The notes under the pieces were generated by a model. That model did no database searches. It was given only the letters and a program-made list of their open reading frames with translations, and was not told the origin of the DNA. A stretch of 6,053 nucleotides of DNA from Acidilobaceae archaeon (GTDB taxonomy: Archaea; Thermoproteota; Thermoprotei_A; Sulfolobales; Acidilobaceae), in NCBI GenBank assembly GCA_027013765.1, contig JALWGG010000292.1, positions 1 through 6,053 of the forward strand. Reading direction: 5' to 3'. Shown one piece after another: positions 1 to 5,575 of this stretch. Position numbers and translations under genes: made by a program. Each line of letters starts with the position of its first letter. Position 1 is the stretch's first letter.

Positions 1-1
1 C

Positions 2-115
2 ATGGTTGCAACGAGTGACAGGGAGCTCAGGGAAAGGCTACGGATGAAGGGCATACCAACAATATACTACAGGAGGTCCAGGGGAGGGGTGGAGGTGGAG
101 TGGGATACTCCATGA
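2..115 (+). CDS. C-terminal end of a PIN-domain protein, FCF1/UTP24-like (partial, 5' end outside window)
   Basis: Only the last 37 codons are in the window, ending at TGA 113-115; the reading frame is open to the left edge, so the ATG at position 2 is probably an internal methionine (VATSDREL...). The visible segment begins VATSDRELRERL and continues KGIPTIYYR. This is the typical last strand-helix-strand of archaeal PIN proteins of the FCF1-like group (COG1412 type), in which an (N/S)D pair supplies an acidic residue of the metal-dependent nuclease site and the following 'kGiPviylR' strand closes the fold. Eukaryotic Fcf1/Utp24 cleaves pre-rRNA; a role in archaeal rRNA processing is inference. 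A VapC-type PIN toxin is the main alternative, but the long post-Asp tail rich in Arg/Gly with a VEVEW end fits the FCF1-like group better. The gene is separated from the next one by a spacer of about 125 bp. Confidence 0.6.
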   Translation: MVATSDRELRERLRMKGIPTIYYRRSRGGVEVEWDTP

Positions 116-242
116 ACGGTAACCGGCTATATAGGATTCATCCGGCGTAAATAGGTACCAATAATAACCCAAGCAATTTACCCACAACACCATAACGATC
201 CTCCTAGCGGACCCGTCCTACCCGGGGTATGGGGTGGTGTAT
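116..242 (+). promoter_or_regulatory. Intergenic leader of the acyl-CoA dehydrogenase gene
   Basis: This spacer of about 127 bp must hold the promoter of the dehydrogenase gene. Weak A/T-rich candidates for a TATA box are taaata near 147-152 and aattta near 175-180; neither is a strong match, so the transcription start is not fixed. A GGTGGT run at 233-238 lies 4 nt before ATG 243 and resembles the crenarchaeal ribosome binding sequence GGTGAT, which favours ATG 243 over the overlapping GTG 234. A perfect 11-bp inverted repeat (TACCC-G-GGGTA, 219-229) lies just upstream. No RNA gene is visible here. Confidence 0.4.
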
Positions 243-1880
243 ATGCCGTTAACCGGGCTTGAGGACCTCTCCATGGCCTACGGGTTGAACCATTACAGGC
301 TTGACAAGCCGCTTAGGGACGTCCTGAAGTACTACCTGGGCTCGGAGCCTAGCCTGGACGGGCTGGGGGAGTACTCGGGGAGGGAGGTATATGAGGTGGC
401 ATACCGCGTCGATAGGATGAGTAGGCCCCTCCATGTGATGTGGAGTGTAAGGGGGGAGAGGAGGGACCACGTATGGCTCGACCCGTTCCAGCGGAGGGTT
501 ATTGAGGACCTCATGTACAGGTATGGGGTCAACAGGCACCCCTTCACGGGTGGAACGTGGCACGAGCATTATGCTGGGATAAACCTTATAGGGGATCCGG
601 GCATAAGCTGTATACTAACCATAACGATACAGACCGCATTCGCGCTGTGGAAGTATGCCTCAGAGGATGTCAGGGGCTACTACAAGAGGCTAGCTGGCCT
701 GGAGAGGCCGTTAATGCTGGGTGCAACCTGGTTCACAGAGATACAGGGCGGGAGCGACCTGGGTGCCAATACCACCACGGCCAGGCCCCTAGGCAGGGTG
801 TGGGTGCTGAACGGCTACAAGTACTTTGCAAGCGGGGCCGGGATAGCTGATATAGCCCTGGCAACTGCTAGGCCGCCAGACGCCCCCAGGGGTGCTAAGG
901 GGCTTGCGCTATTCGCGGTACCAAGGCTGAGGGGGGATGGGAGCCTCAACTACTATGTGAGGAGGCTTAAGGATAAGAGTGGCACGGTGACAGTGCCCAC
1001 GGGCGAGGTGGAATTCATAGATACTGAGGCCTACTTAATAGGGGATCCAGGCCATGGGATATACTATACGCTTGAGGACCTCATGGTGTCTAGGCTAGCC
1101 AACTCCGCGGGAGCGGTGGGGATAGCCAGGAAGGCATACCTTGAGGCATACTACTACACCCTACACAGGAGGGCCTTCGGGAGGAGGCTGATCGAGCATA
1201 GGCTCGTGCAGAGGGACCTCTTGGAGATGGAGGTCCTCATCGAGGAGAGCCTAGCACTAACCCACAAGGCTATCGACCTCTTCCAGAAGGCTATGCACGA
1301 CAGGCCCCCCTATAGTAGGGGATACCATTATGCAAGGCTGATGACCCATATAGTAAAGAATATGACCGCGCAGGCATCAGCCAGGGTTACAATGCTCGCC
1401 ATGGAGCTATTCGGCGGGGTCGGGTTCCTATCAGAATACGCTGTTGAGAGGTGGCATAGGGAGGCCCTCATAACACCGATCTGGGAGGGAACCAGCAACA
1501 TTCAAGCCCTAGACATGCTTGAGGCCATGTGGAAGAAGAGGGCCCACGAGCCGCTGGTCGAGGACCTGAAATCACTGGCCTCCGAGGCGTATGACAGGGA
1601 GCTGGCATCGAAGGGGGTAGAGGCGGTGGAGGCAGTACTAGGCAGGGCATCAACCATGAGCCCGGGGGAGGCGGAGTATAATGCCAAGTACATACTTGAG
1701 GACCTGGGCCATGCGGCCGCGATAGTACTGCTGGAGAATATAGCATCAAGCCTCGGGGAGGAGAGGTACCATCATATAGCACGCATAATCCACGACTCAC
1801 TACTACACGGTAAGCATATAGAGGATCCTGGAAGAGTGGCATGGGATATCATAAGCTTCTCCAGCACACTCCCAAGCTAG
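243..1880 (+). CDS. Acyl-CoA dehydrogenase family flavoprotein, AidB-like
   Basis: The product is 545 aa from ATG 243 (548 aa if GTG 234 is used; a GGTGGT motif overlaps that GTG and points to ATG 243). It is a cytosolic FAD enzyme of the acyl-CoA dehydrogenase superfamily, whose members oxidise acyl-CoA to trans-2-enoyl-CoA. The N-terminal 90 residues follow the AidB pattern (NHYRLDKPLRDVL, then GREVYEVAYRVDR). The flavin-binding middle domain carries FTEIQGGSDLGANTT (about 164-178) and RRLKDKSGTV; the helical domain carries RRAFGRRL (about 309-316) and ELFGGVGF. The catalytic base is present as Glu415 in IWEGTSNIQALDML. About 120 further residues follow, as in AidB. In E. coli AidB this tail binds DNA through basic residues, whereas here it is rich in Glu and Asp, so I infer a metabolic dehydrogenase rather than a DNA-protection protein. 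The acyl substrate cannot be told from sequence, and no other beta-oxidation gene lies in the window. Confidence 0.93.
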   Translation: MPLTGLEDLSMAYGLNHYRLDKPLRDVLKYYLGSEPSLDGLGEYSGREVYEVAYRVDRMSRPLHVMWSVRGERRDHVWLDPFQRRVIEDLMYRYGVNRHPFTGGTWHEHYAGINLIGDPGISCILTITIQTAFALWKYASEDVRGYYKRLAGLERPLMLGATWFTEIQGGSDLGANTTTARPLGRVWVLNGYKYFASGAGIADIALATARPPDAPRGAKGLALFAVPRLRGDGSLNYYVRRLKDKSGTVTVPTGEVEFIDTEAYLIGDPGHGIYYTLEDLMVSRLANSAGAVGIARKAYLEAYYYTLHRRAFGRRLIEHRLVQRDLLEMEVLIEESLALTHKAIDLFQKAMHDRPPYSRGYHYARLMTHIVKNMTAQASARVTMLAMELFGGVGFLSEYAVERWHREALITPIWEGTSNIQALDMLEAMWKKRAHEPLVEDLKSLASEAYDRELASKGVEAVEAVLGRASTMSPGEAEYNAKYILEDLGHAAAIVLLENIASSLGEERYHHIARIIHDSLLHGKHIEDPGRVAWDIISFSSTLPS

Positions 1881-1886
1881 CCGGTA

Positions 1887-1891
1887 TTTTT
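1887..1891 (+). terminator. Candidate T-tract terminator after the acyl-CoA dehydrogenase gene
   Basis: Five consecutive T residues lie 7 bp after the TAG stop of the dehydrogenase gene. Archaeal RNA polymerase terminates intrinsically at short T-rich tracts on the non-template strand, usually without a required hairpin. The position is right, but the tract is short, so this is a modest call. Confidence 0.35.
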
Positions 1892-1929
1892 ATCCTACAA
1901 CCTAGACTATAATATTATAAAGTGGTATA

Positions 1930-1978
1930 TTAAAACTATAAAATTGCTATATGCAGATATTCACACTTGTAGGGGTGA
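1930..1978 (+). promoter_or_regulatory. TATA box and ribosome binding site of the orphan gene at 1986
   Basis: A TATAAAA element at 1937-1943, preceded by A-rich bases suitable for a TFB recognition element, predicts transcription starting near 1964-1968. A GGTGA Shine-Dalgarno core at 1974-1978 then lies within the short leader, 7 nt before TTG 1986. The two signals agree with each other and place the first codon at 1986. The longer reading from TTG 1944 would begin upstream of the predicted transcription start. Confidence 0.6.
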
Positions 1979-1985
1979 CCGTGAC

Positions 1986-2288
1986 TTGGATAAATACAGG
2001 CTAGACACGTCATCAGAGATCATATGGAGCATCGAGCCAGGATTCGAGTCATGGTGCACGCTACTCAGGAAGAGGATTACCTCGCTACTCTACTCGAAGA
2101 GGGATGGCACATATACTACGGGGGATATAGTGTTGTCCAAGAAGGGGGGAAACACCGTGTTCGTCTGGATAAAAATGGATGGCAGAGAGGTCCTAGCAGC
2201 GTGGGGTCCCGCATGGAGTGGTGGTCGGGGCTATCGGTGGAGGTGCCTGGACGAGAGGGTTGCTAAAAAGATTATAGAGTTCCTATAG
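1986..2288 (+). CDS. Hypothetical protein, 100 aa, tryptophan-rich, no recognised family
   Basis: The frame is open from TTG 1944 (114 aa), but the GGTGA motif at 1974-1978 and the TATA box at 1937-1943 support TTG 1986, giving 100 aa beginning MDKYRLDTSSEIIW. Codon choice (AGG for Arg, ATA, CTA, GAG) matches the neighbouring genes, so it is likely to be expressed. No signal peptide or membrane segment is visible. The protein has six tryptophans in 100 residues. It seems to have a helical first third (ESWCTLLRKRITSLLY) and a strand-rich middle (GDIVLSKKG, NTVFVWIKM, EVLAAWGPAW), followed by a closing helix (DERVAKKIIEFL). This hints at a small alpha/beta or barrel-like domain, which is only inference. 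It converges with the CBS gene on the other strand, with 48 bp between the stop codons. I do not recognise it and assign no function. A second open frame at 2024-2266 overlaps it but has poorer codon use. Confidence 0.68.
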   Translation: MDKYRLDTSSEIIWSIEPGFESWCTLLRKRITSLLYSKRDGTYTTGDIVLSKKGGNTVFVWIKMDGREVLAAWGPAWSGGRGYRWRCLDERVAKKIIEFL

Positions 2289-2336
2289 AGAGGCTCTACC
2301 ACTTATAGCAGAGTGCTTGGGTAATGCGGTTTCCCC

Positions 2337-2765
2337 TTACCTGCCGCTGAACATCCTCATTAATAGGTCTACAACTGCCATTATATCCCTGGCTGATATC
2401 ATTCCTATCGGCGTCCCTTCATTGTCTACTACTGGTATATGCCTCACACCCAGGTCTCTCATCTTGTCTAGCACATCCATGATTGGGGTCTCAGCCGATA
2501 CCGTCACTGGGTCGGGTGTCATGAATTCCCATGCAGGCATGTCTAGGGAGGCCTCGGCCTTGCCCACCGCGCATGTCATGTCCCTCTCCGTTATTATCCC
2601 CCTGATCTTCCCGTCGAAGCCCACTACTATGATGCTCCCGATCTTCTTGTCGCACATGATCCTTGCTACCTCCCTCATAGGCGTATTCTCCTTGACGGTT
2701 ATTGGGGGTGTGCTCATTATGTCCCTGGCTAGTAAGGGCAGGGTCCTTCTAGGGAGTTTCACCAT
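2337..2765 (-). CDS. Two-CBS-domain protein
   Basis: The product is 142 aa starting at ATG 2763-2765 on the minus strand. It has a good Shine-Dalgarno sequence, GGAGGTT, read from 2780 to 2774, 8 nt before the ATG. It consists almost wholly of one Bateman module. CBS1 spans about residues 13-67 (DIMSTPPITVKENTP to GIITERDM) and CBS2 about 77-134 (EFMTPDPVTVSAETP to GMISARDIM). Each ends with the characteristic G-x-I-(T/S)-x-R-D that contacts the ribose and phosphate of bound nucleotides. Such stand-alone CBS pairs are cytosolic sensors of AMP, ATP, SAM or similar ligands, and several are common in each crenarchaeal genome. There is no attached enzyme or DNA-binding domain, so the partner is unknown. 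The gene diverges from surE across a 175-bp spacer, so shared regulation with the nucleotidase is possible but unproven. Confidence 0.93.
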   Translation of the reverse strand: MVKLPRRTLPLLARDIMSTPPITVKENTPMREVARIMCDKKIGSIIVVGFDGKIRGIITERDMTCAVGKAEASLDMPAWEFMTPDPVTVSAETPIMDVLDKMRDLGVRHIPVVDNEGTPIGMISARDIMAVVDLLMRMFSGR

Positions 2766-2773
2766 TCTTATCC

Positions 2774-2825
2774 AACCTCCACAATATAATCTATTATCCT
2801 GTAGTGATTAATAGGTTATAATCTA
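2774..2825 (-). promoter_or_regulatory. Promoter and ribosome binding site of the CBS-domain gene
   Basis: Reading the minus strand, an agattataa TATA-like element lies at about 2824-2816. It predicts a transcription start near 2790-2796 and a leader of about 25-30 nt. The GGAGGTT Shine-Dalgarno sequence (2780-2774) falls within that leader. The ribosome site is convincing; the TATA assignment is less so because other A/T-rich hexamers lie close by. Confidence 0.5.
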
Positions 2826-2854
2826 GTTTGAATAGTGTCTAAGCCGGGATAACG

Positions 2855-2900
2855 CCTATATATACTCCCCGGCCCGGGGAGGCGTGTGGGATATATATCG
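2855..2900. promoter_or_regulatory. Divergent promoter zone between the CBS gene and surE, with a perfect palindrome
   Basis: An alternating TATATATA element (about 2857-2864) abuts a perfect inverted repeat TCCCCGG-C-CCGGGGA (2866-2880). A second atatatat element follows at 2891-2898. The second TATA lies at the right distance to start surE mRNA near 2920-2924, giving a leader of about 20 nt. The palindrome between the two TATA elements is the kind of site a dimeric archaeal repressor or activator would bind, but no regulator is assigned and its role is inference. Confidence 0.45.
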
Positions 2901-2940
2901 AGGATGGTAAACTCCTAGGACACGGGGAACCCGGCTGAAG

Positions 2941-3699
2941 GTGCTCGTCACTAACGATGACGGGATAAATGCTCCAGGACTCAGGGCCCTGGTGGATGCA
3001 TTAGTGGGGATGGGCTTTAACGTCTATGTAGCCGCACCACTATATAATAAGAGTAGCACTGGGAAGTCGATAAGGCTGCCAGCAAGGGTAGGCGAGGCAA
3101 GTATACCCGGCACGGTTAAGGCCTGGTGGATCGACTCGACACCCGCGACAGCCGTGTTGCTGGCTATATACGGGCTCATGGATGAGCCCCCAGACCTGGT
3201 GGTCTCAGGGATAAATAAGGGGCCTAACATGGGGTTCGAGGACCTCCTAACCAGCGGGACAGTCGGGGCCGCGTTGGAGGCCTCCCTACACGGTGTACCA
3301 GCGGTTGCAGCAAGCCTCGCGACGGATGAACAAGTCGGCATTGAAGGGTATGTGGGGGTAGCTAGGTTTACTGCACTACTCGGGCGCCATGTAGCAGGCA
3401 GGTGCCGGGGGGCCTTTCTAAACATCAACTCCCCCCCGAGGCCCCGGGGAGTCCTTGTTACAAGGCCTGCATTCAATAATTACAGGCCTAACCTGGTCTT
3501 CCACGACGGGGTGGCCTACGTTACCAGTAGCAGCTATAGGATGAGGTACTGGGATGAGCGGGTCGGCACCGATGTGTGGGCGGTGCTGAGGGGGTACATA
3601 TCAGTCACCCCCATAAGCGTGGACGGCATGTATAAGGGATCCCCCCACAATGCCGAGTGGCTAAAGGAGGTCCTCGATGAAGTGTGGGCCTCGCTGTAG
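2941..3699 (+). CDS. surE: 5'/3'-nucleotidase SurE (survival protein E)
   Basis: The product is 252 aa, the usual SurE length. SurE is a cytosolic, divalent-metal-dependent phosphatase that dephosphorylates nucleoside 5'- and 3'-monophosphates. The N-terminal motif LVTNDDGI gives metal-binding Asp6 and Asp7. The loop APLYNKSSTGKSIRL supplies the conserved Ser38, and SGINKGPNMG supplies Asn92; these correspond to the Asp-Asp-Ser-Asn metal site of the characterised Thermotoga enzyme. The conserved DLLTSGTVGAALE, C-terminal TDVWAVLRGYISVTP and final helix are all present, so the protein looks complete. GTG 2941 is the only standard start after an in-frame TAA at 2908-2910. It leaves only four residues before NDDG; most SurE proteins begin MxILVTNDDG, and the codons just upstream (CTG AAG) would restore that pattern. 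An unusual CTG start at 2935 is therefore possible. The MBL gene follows after 48 bp on the same strand. Confidence 0.95.
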   Translation: MLVTNDDGINAPGLRALVDALVGMGFNVYVAAPLYNKSSTGKSIRLPARVGEASIPGTVKAWWIDSTPATAVLLAIYGLMDEPPDLVVSGINKGPNMGFEDLLTSGTVGAALEASLHGVPAVAASLATDEQVGIEGYVGVARFTALLGRHVAGRCRGAFLNINSPPRPRGVLVTRPAFNNYRPNLVFHDGVAYVTSSSYRMRYWDERVGTDVWAVLRGYISVTPISVDGMYKGSPHNAEWLKEVLDEVWASL

Positions 3700-3747
3700 G
3701 TACCGGGCCATGGTAAATAGTATTCAACCCCCCGGCTGGAATATAGC
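3700..3747 (+). promoter_or_regulatory. Spacer and candidate promoter of the MBL hydrolase gene
   Basis: A taaatagtat element at about 3713-3722 lies 26-30 bp upstream of GTG 3748, the spacing expected for a leaderless archaeal transcript. A second element, aatata (3740-3745), is too close to the start to serve. The gene may therefore have its own promoter rather than depend on read-through from surE. Confidence 0.4.
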
Positions 3748-4725
3748 GTGGGGCGGTGGTTCTTGGAGCCTGTAAGGGTTAAGGTATGGCTTCCGATACG
3801 TAGCCTTGGGTGGGTCAACAGCTACATCCTAGGCGATACTGTAATCGACCCGGGCATGTTTACTAGCCGCTCAATCCTAGACCTCGTGAGGGGGCTTAGG
3901 GGACATATGGATCCCTGCAGGATAGGATCGGTTATAGTAACCCACTTCCACGTCGACCACTCCACGGCAGCACTACTACTATCCCAGCTGGCGAGCCCTA
4001 GGCTATACATAGGCCGCAGGGACCTGGAAGTCATTAGGGGCGGGGTAGACAAATACATTGGAGGAGCCCTGGAACTCTTCAAGCACAACGGCATGCCCGG
4101 GACGGAGATAGAGGAGATCCTGAAGACCCATCCGGCGCTAAGGCTTAGAGAGGTCTATGAGGAGGCGTCAAGCCTAGAATGGACCCCGCTAAGCCACGGA
4201 GACCATATAAGCATTGGGGGAGAGGTCCTCAAGGTTATAGAGGCTCCGGGGCACACGCCAGGCCACATACTACTCCACTCCAGGGATGGATGGATGATCG
4301 TGGGAGACACGCTACTCCCAGGAATCACACCCCACGTAACAATCCACGACTGGAACACGGACCCCCTGAAAGACTATCTAAACACTCTGAAAACCATAGA
4401 AAAGCTATCACCCTCAAAAGCATACCCAGGCCACAGGGACCCAATAACGAGCCCAGCGGAGAGGGCTAGAGAGATAATAAGGCACCACGACTCCAGGCTA
4501 AACGAGATAATAGAGCTACTCAAGAAGAACGGGCCAATGACCGGGTATGAGATAGCTAAAAAGATCAAGTGGAGGACCAGATACCAGTCCTGGGCCGAAT
4601 ACCCACCCCCCGAGAAGTTCTTCGCAATGGGAGAAGCACTAGCACACCTAAAAAGGCTAGAAGAGGCGGGACTAGTAACACACGAGGAAAAAGGCGGCAC
4701 ATGGACCTGGAGACTAGAAAAATAA
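3748..4725 (+). CDS. MBL-fold metallohydrolase with C-terminal winged helix (LACTB2/glyoxalase II-like)
   Basis: The product is 325 aa from GTG 3748. TTG 3763, preceded by GCGGTGGT, is an alternative start and would shorten it by 5 residues. The metallo-beta-lactamase fold fills about residues 10-240. It carries the dinuclear metal site: THFHVDH (His66, His68, Asp70, His71), APGHTPGH (His169), VGDTLL (Asp187) and AYPGH (His229). Residues from about 240 to the end form a winged-helix domain (ELLKKNGPMTGYEIAKKI ... AHLKRLEEAGLVT) of the kind seen fused to LACTB2-type proteins, where the human member is a single-strand endoribonuclease. Database names for the family range from hydroxyacylglutathione hydrolase to ribonuclease, and the sequence alone does not decide; a nucleic-acid substrate is attractive because of the winged helix. 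It is cytosolic, with no signal peptide. Base composition changes inside the gene: the 3' part becomes A/C-rich (over 4321-4440 I count 46 A, 40 C, 19 G, 15 T). Confidence 0.93.
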   Translation: MGRWFLEPVRVKVWLPIRSLGWVNSYILGDTVIDPGMFTSRSILDLVRGLRGHMDPCRIGSVIVTHFHVDHSTAALLLSQLASPRLYIGRRDLEVIRGGVDKYIGGALELFKHNGMPGTEIEEILKTHPALRLREVYEEASSLEWTPLSHGDHISIGGEVLKVIEAPGHTPGHILLHSRDGWMIVGDTLLPGITPHVTIHDWNTDPLKDYLNTLKTIEKLSPSKAYPGHRDPITSPAERAREIIRHHDSRLNEIIELLKKNGPMTGYEIAKKIKWRTRYQSWAEYPPPEKFFAMGEALAHLKRLEEAGLVTHEEKGGTWTWRLEK

Positions 4726-4837
4726 CCCACGCAATACCAACCCAGGAAACCCAAGAAGGGTAGAGATAAGATATCAAGTAAGGAATTACACAGTGAGTAG
4801 TATTATGAATTAAAGTAATATAAACACTCTATCCAAT
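4726..4837 (+). promoter_or_regulatory. A/T-rich spacer before the first toxin-antitoxin module, with candidate TATA elements
   Basis: This 112-bp stretch becomes strongly A/T-rich from about 4765. A ttaaag element (4810-4815) is about 26 bp before ATG 4838 and would give a leaderless antitoxin mRNA. A better TATAAA (4819-4824) lies only 19 bp before the ATG. No strong Shine-Dalgarno sequence precedes the ATG, in keeping with leaderless initiation. I see no hairpin or RNA gene. Confidence 0.4.
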
Positions 4838-5047
4838 ATGGGGTCCACTCTGGCAACCAGGAGGATTACGGTGGAGGTTGAGGTTCCTGAGGGGGTCGAT
4901 GAGGAGAGTTTCAGGAGGAAGGCGGAGAGGCAGCTTGCCAGGATAGCCCTCCAGATGGTTCTTGGAACCCTCCAAAGAAGAATACCTAGTAGAGAAGAGG
5001 CTGAGGATCTGGCGAAGGAGATTAAGAGGAGGGCATACAGGGACTAG
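4838..5047 (+). CDS. VapB-like antitoxin of toxin-antitoxin module 1
   Basis: The product is 69 aa. The N-terminal part (LATRRITVEVEVPEGVDEES) is a basic strand followed by an acidic turn, as in small crenarchaeal antitoxins that dimerise and bind their own operator through the N-terminus. The highly charged helical remainder (RRKAERQLARIAL, then REEAEDLAKEIKRRAYRD) would wrap the toxin. It closely resembles the start of the second antitoxin at 5576: the DNA 4850-4903 matches 5588-5641 at 43 of 54 positions. The TAG stop shares its last base with the GTG start of the adjoining PIN toxin gene (5047), so the two were translationally coupled. That toxin gene is now broken, so this antitoxin is formally an orphan. 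Its own frame is intact. Assignment as an antitoxin rests on context and the shared N-terminus rather than on a diagnostic motif. Confidence 0.75.
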   Translation: MGSTLATRRITVEVEVPEGVDEESFRRKAERQLARIALQMVLGTLQRRIPSREEAEDLAKEIKRRAYRD

Positions 5048-5551
5048 TGATAATAGATGTTGTGGTAGACACAAACATAATCATCTCAGCCCTCCTCACA
5101 CCCGGAAGGGTTAGGAGGGTGCTTCTAAAACCCAGAGATACGACCGCACGCGCCAAGACTCGTCATAGAAGAGACGATAAGGCAAGCTGGGAAGATTAGT
5201 AGGTACATGGGGATAGATGAAACAATACTAAAACCATTACTCCAACAAGCTCTACCAAGATGGATAACAAACTGCAAGGAAGAAGTGATATCTAGTAGAG
5301 TCAAAGAGGAGGCCAGGAGGCTTGTTGGTAGTGTTGATCCGGATGATTGACCCTTCGTGGCCCTAGCAATACACCTCAAGTTGCCATTATGGAGTGGAGA
5401 TAGGAGGCTGATTAGACTCTCTATTAGGACCAGGTTCAGGCATTTCACGGCGGTTGATACGGAGGGGGTGGAGATGCTACTGGTGGGGGCCTCGTTGGAG
5501 GAGGTAAGGGAGAGGATGAAGAGGAAGTATGGAAGAGAGGCCCGGATATAA
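5047..5551 (+). pseudogene. Broken PIN-domain toxin gene of module 1 (frameshift plus in-frame TGA)
   Basis: Translation from GTG 5047 gives VVVDTNIIISALLTPGRVRR, a standard PIN N-terminus with the first catalytic Asp, but that frame ends at TAG 5197. Homology continues in another frame from about 5141: PHAPRLVIEETIRQAGK, then the helical middle, then DPDD, an in-frame TGA at 5348-5350, then PFVALAIHLKLPLWSGDRRL and on to TAA 5549-5551. The four acidic positions of a PIN RNase (Asp in DTN, Glu in IEET, Asp in DPDD, Asp in SGD) all survive across the pieces, so inactivation looks recent. The frameshift lies between about 5131 and 5150 (net +1 or -2); TGA probably replaced a sense codon such as TGG or CGA. 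The repaired protein would be about 168 aa, similar to PIN toxins of the COG1569 type. Two independent lesions make a single sequencing error unlikely. The short GTG-started frame at 5357-5551 is the tail fragment and lacks the rest of the active site. Confidence 0.82.
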
Positions 5552-5553
5552 AC
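5545..5553 (+). promoter_or_regulatory. TATA box of toxin-antitoxin module 2, inside the end of the toxin pseudogene
   Basis: A GATATAAAC element (TATAAA at 5547-5552) is centred about 26-27 bp before ATG 5576, the exact spacing for a leaderless crenarchaeal transcript. It overlaps the last codons and stop of the broken toxin gene. Module 2 can therefore be transcribed on its own. Confidence 0.6.
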
Positions 5554-5575
5554 GCCTCGTGGCATAATTCTAGTT

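Noticed and set aside
116..242. Search for a tRNA, C/D-box sRNA or riboswitch in the larger spacers (116-242, 1881-1985, 2766-2940, 4726-4837)
   Set aside because: No cloverleaf, no RTGATGA/CTGA box pair in the right order and no recognisable aptamer were seen on either strand; the spacers look like ordinary promoters.
587..1052. Two near-identical DNA stretches (ataggggatcc, near 587 and 1037) within the acyl-CoA dehydrogenase gene
   Set aside because: Both simply encode the short peptide IGDPG in preferred codons; the similarity is only about a dozen bases and does not extend.
2024..2266. 80-aa overlapping frame within the orphan gene
   Set aside because: It has an atypical His/Gly-rich composition and no ribosome site, while the overlapping 1986-2288 frame has native codon use and both TATA and GGTGA signals.
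2317..2811. 164-aa open frame on the plus strand opposite the CBS gene
   Set aside because: The minus-strand frame encodes two textbook CBS domains with a strong Shine-Dalgarno sequence; the plus-strand product is a shadow and its hydrophobic look is an artefact.
5125..5160. Programmed ribosomal frameshift in the first PIN toxin
   Set aside because: No slippery heptamer or downstream pseudoknot is visible at the shift point, and a second lesion further on would still stop translation.
5348..5350. TGA read as selenocysteine in the first PIN toxin
   Set aside because: The codon does not fall at a redox or catalytic position of the PIN fold, no SECIS-like hairpin is evident, crenarchaea are not known to use selenocysteine, and the same gene also has a frameshift.
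5357..5551. 64-aa GTG-started frame as an independent small gene
   Set aside because: It is in frame with, and directly continues, the PIN homology upstream of the TGA, and holds only the last part of the PIN fold.
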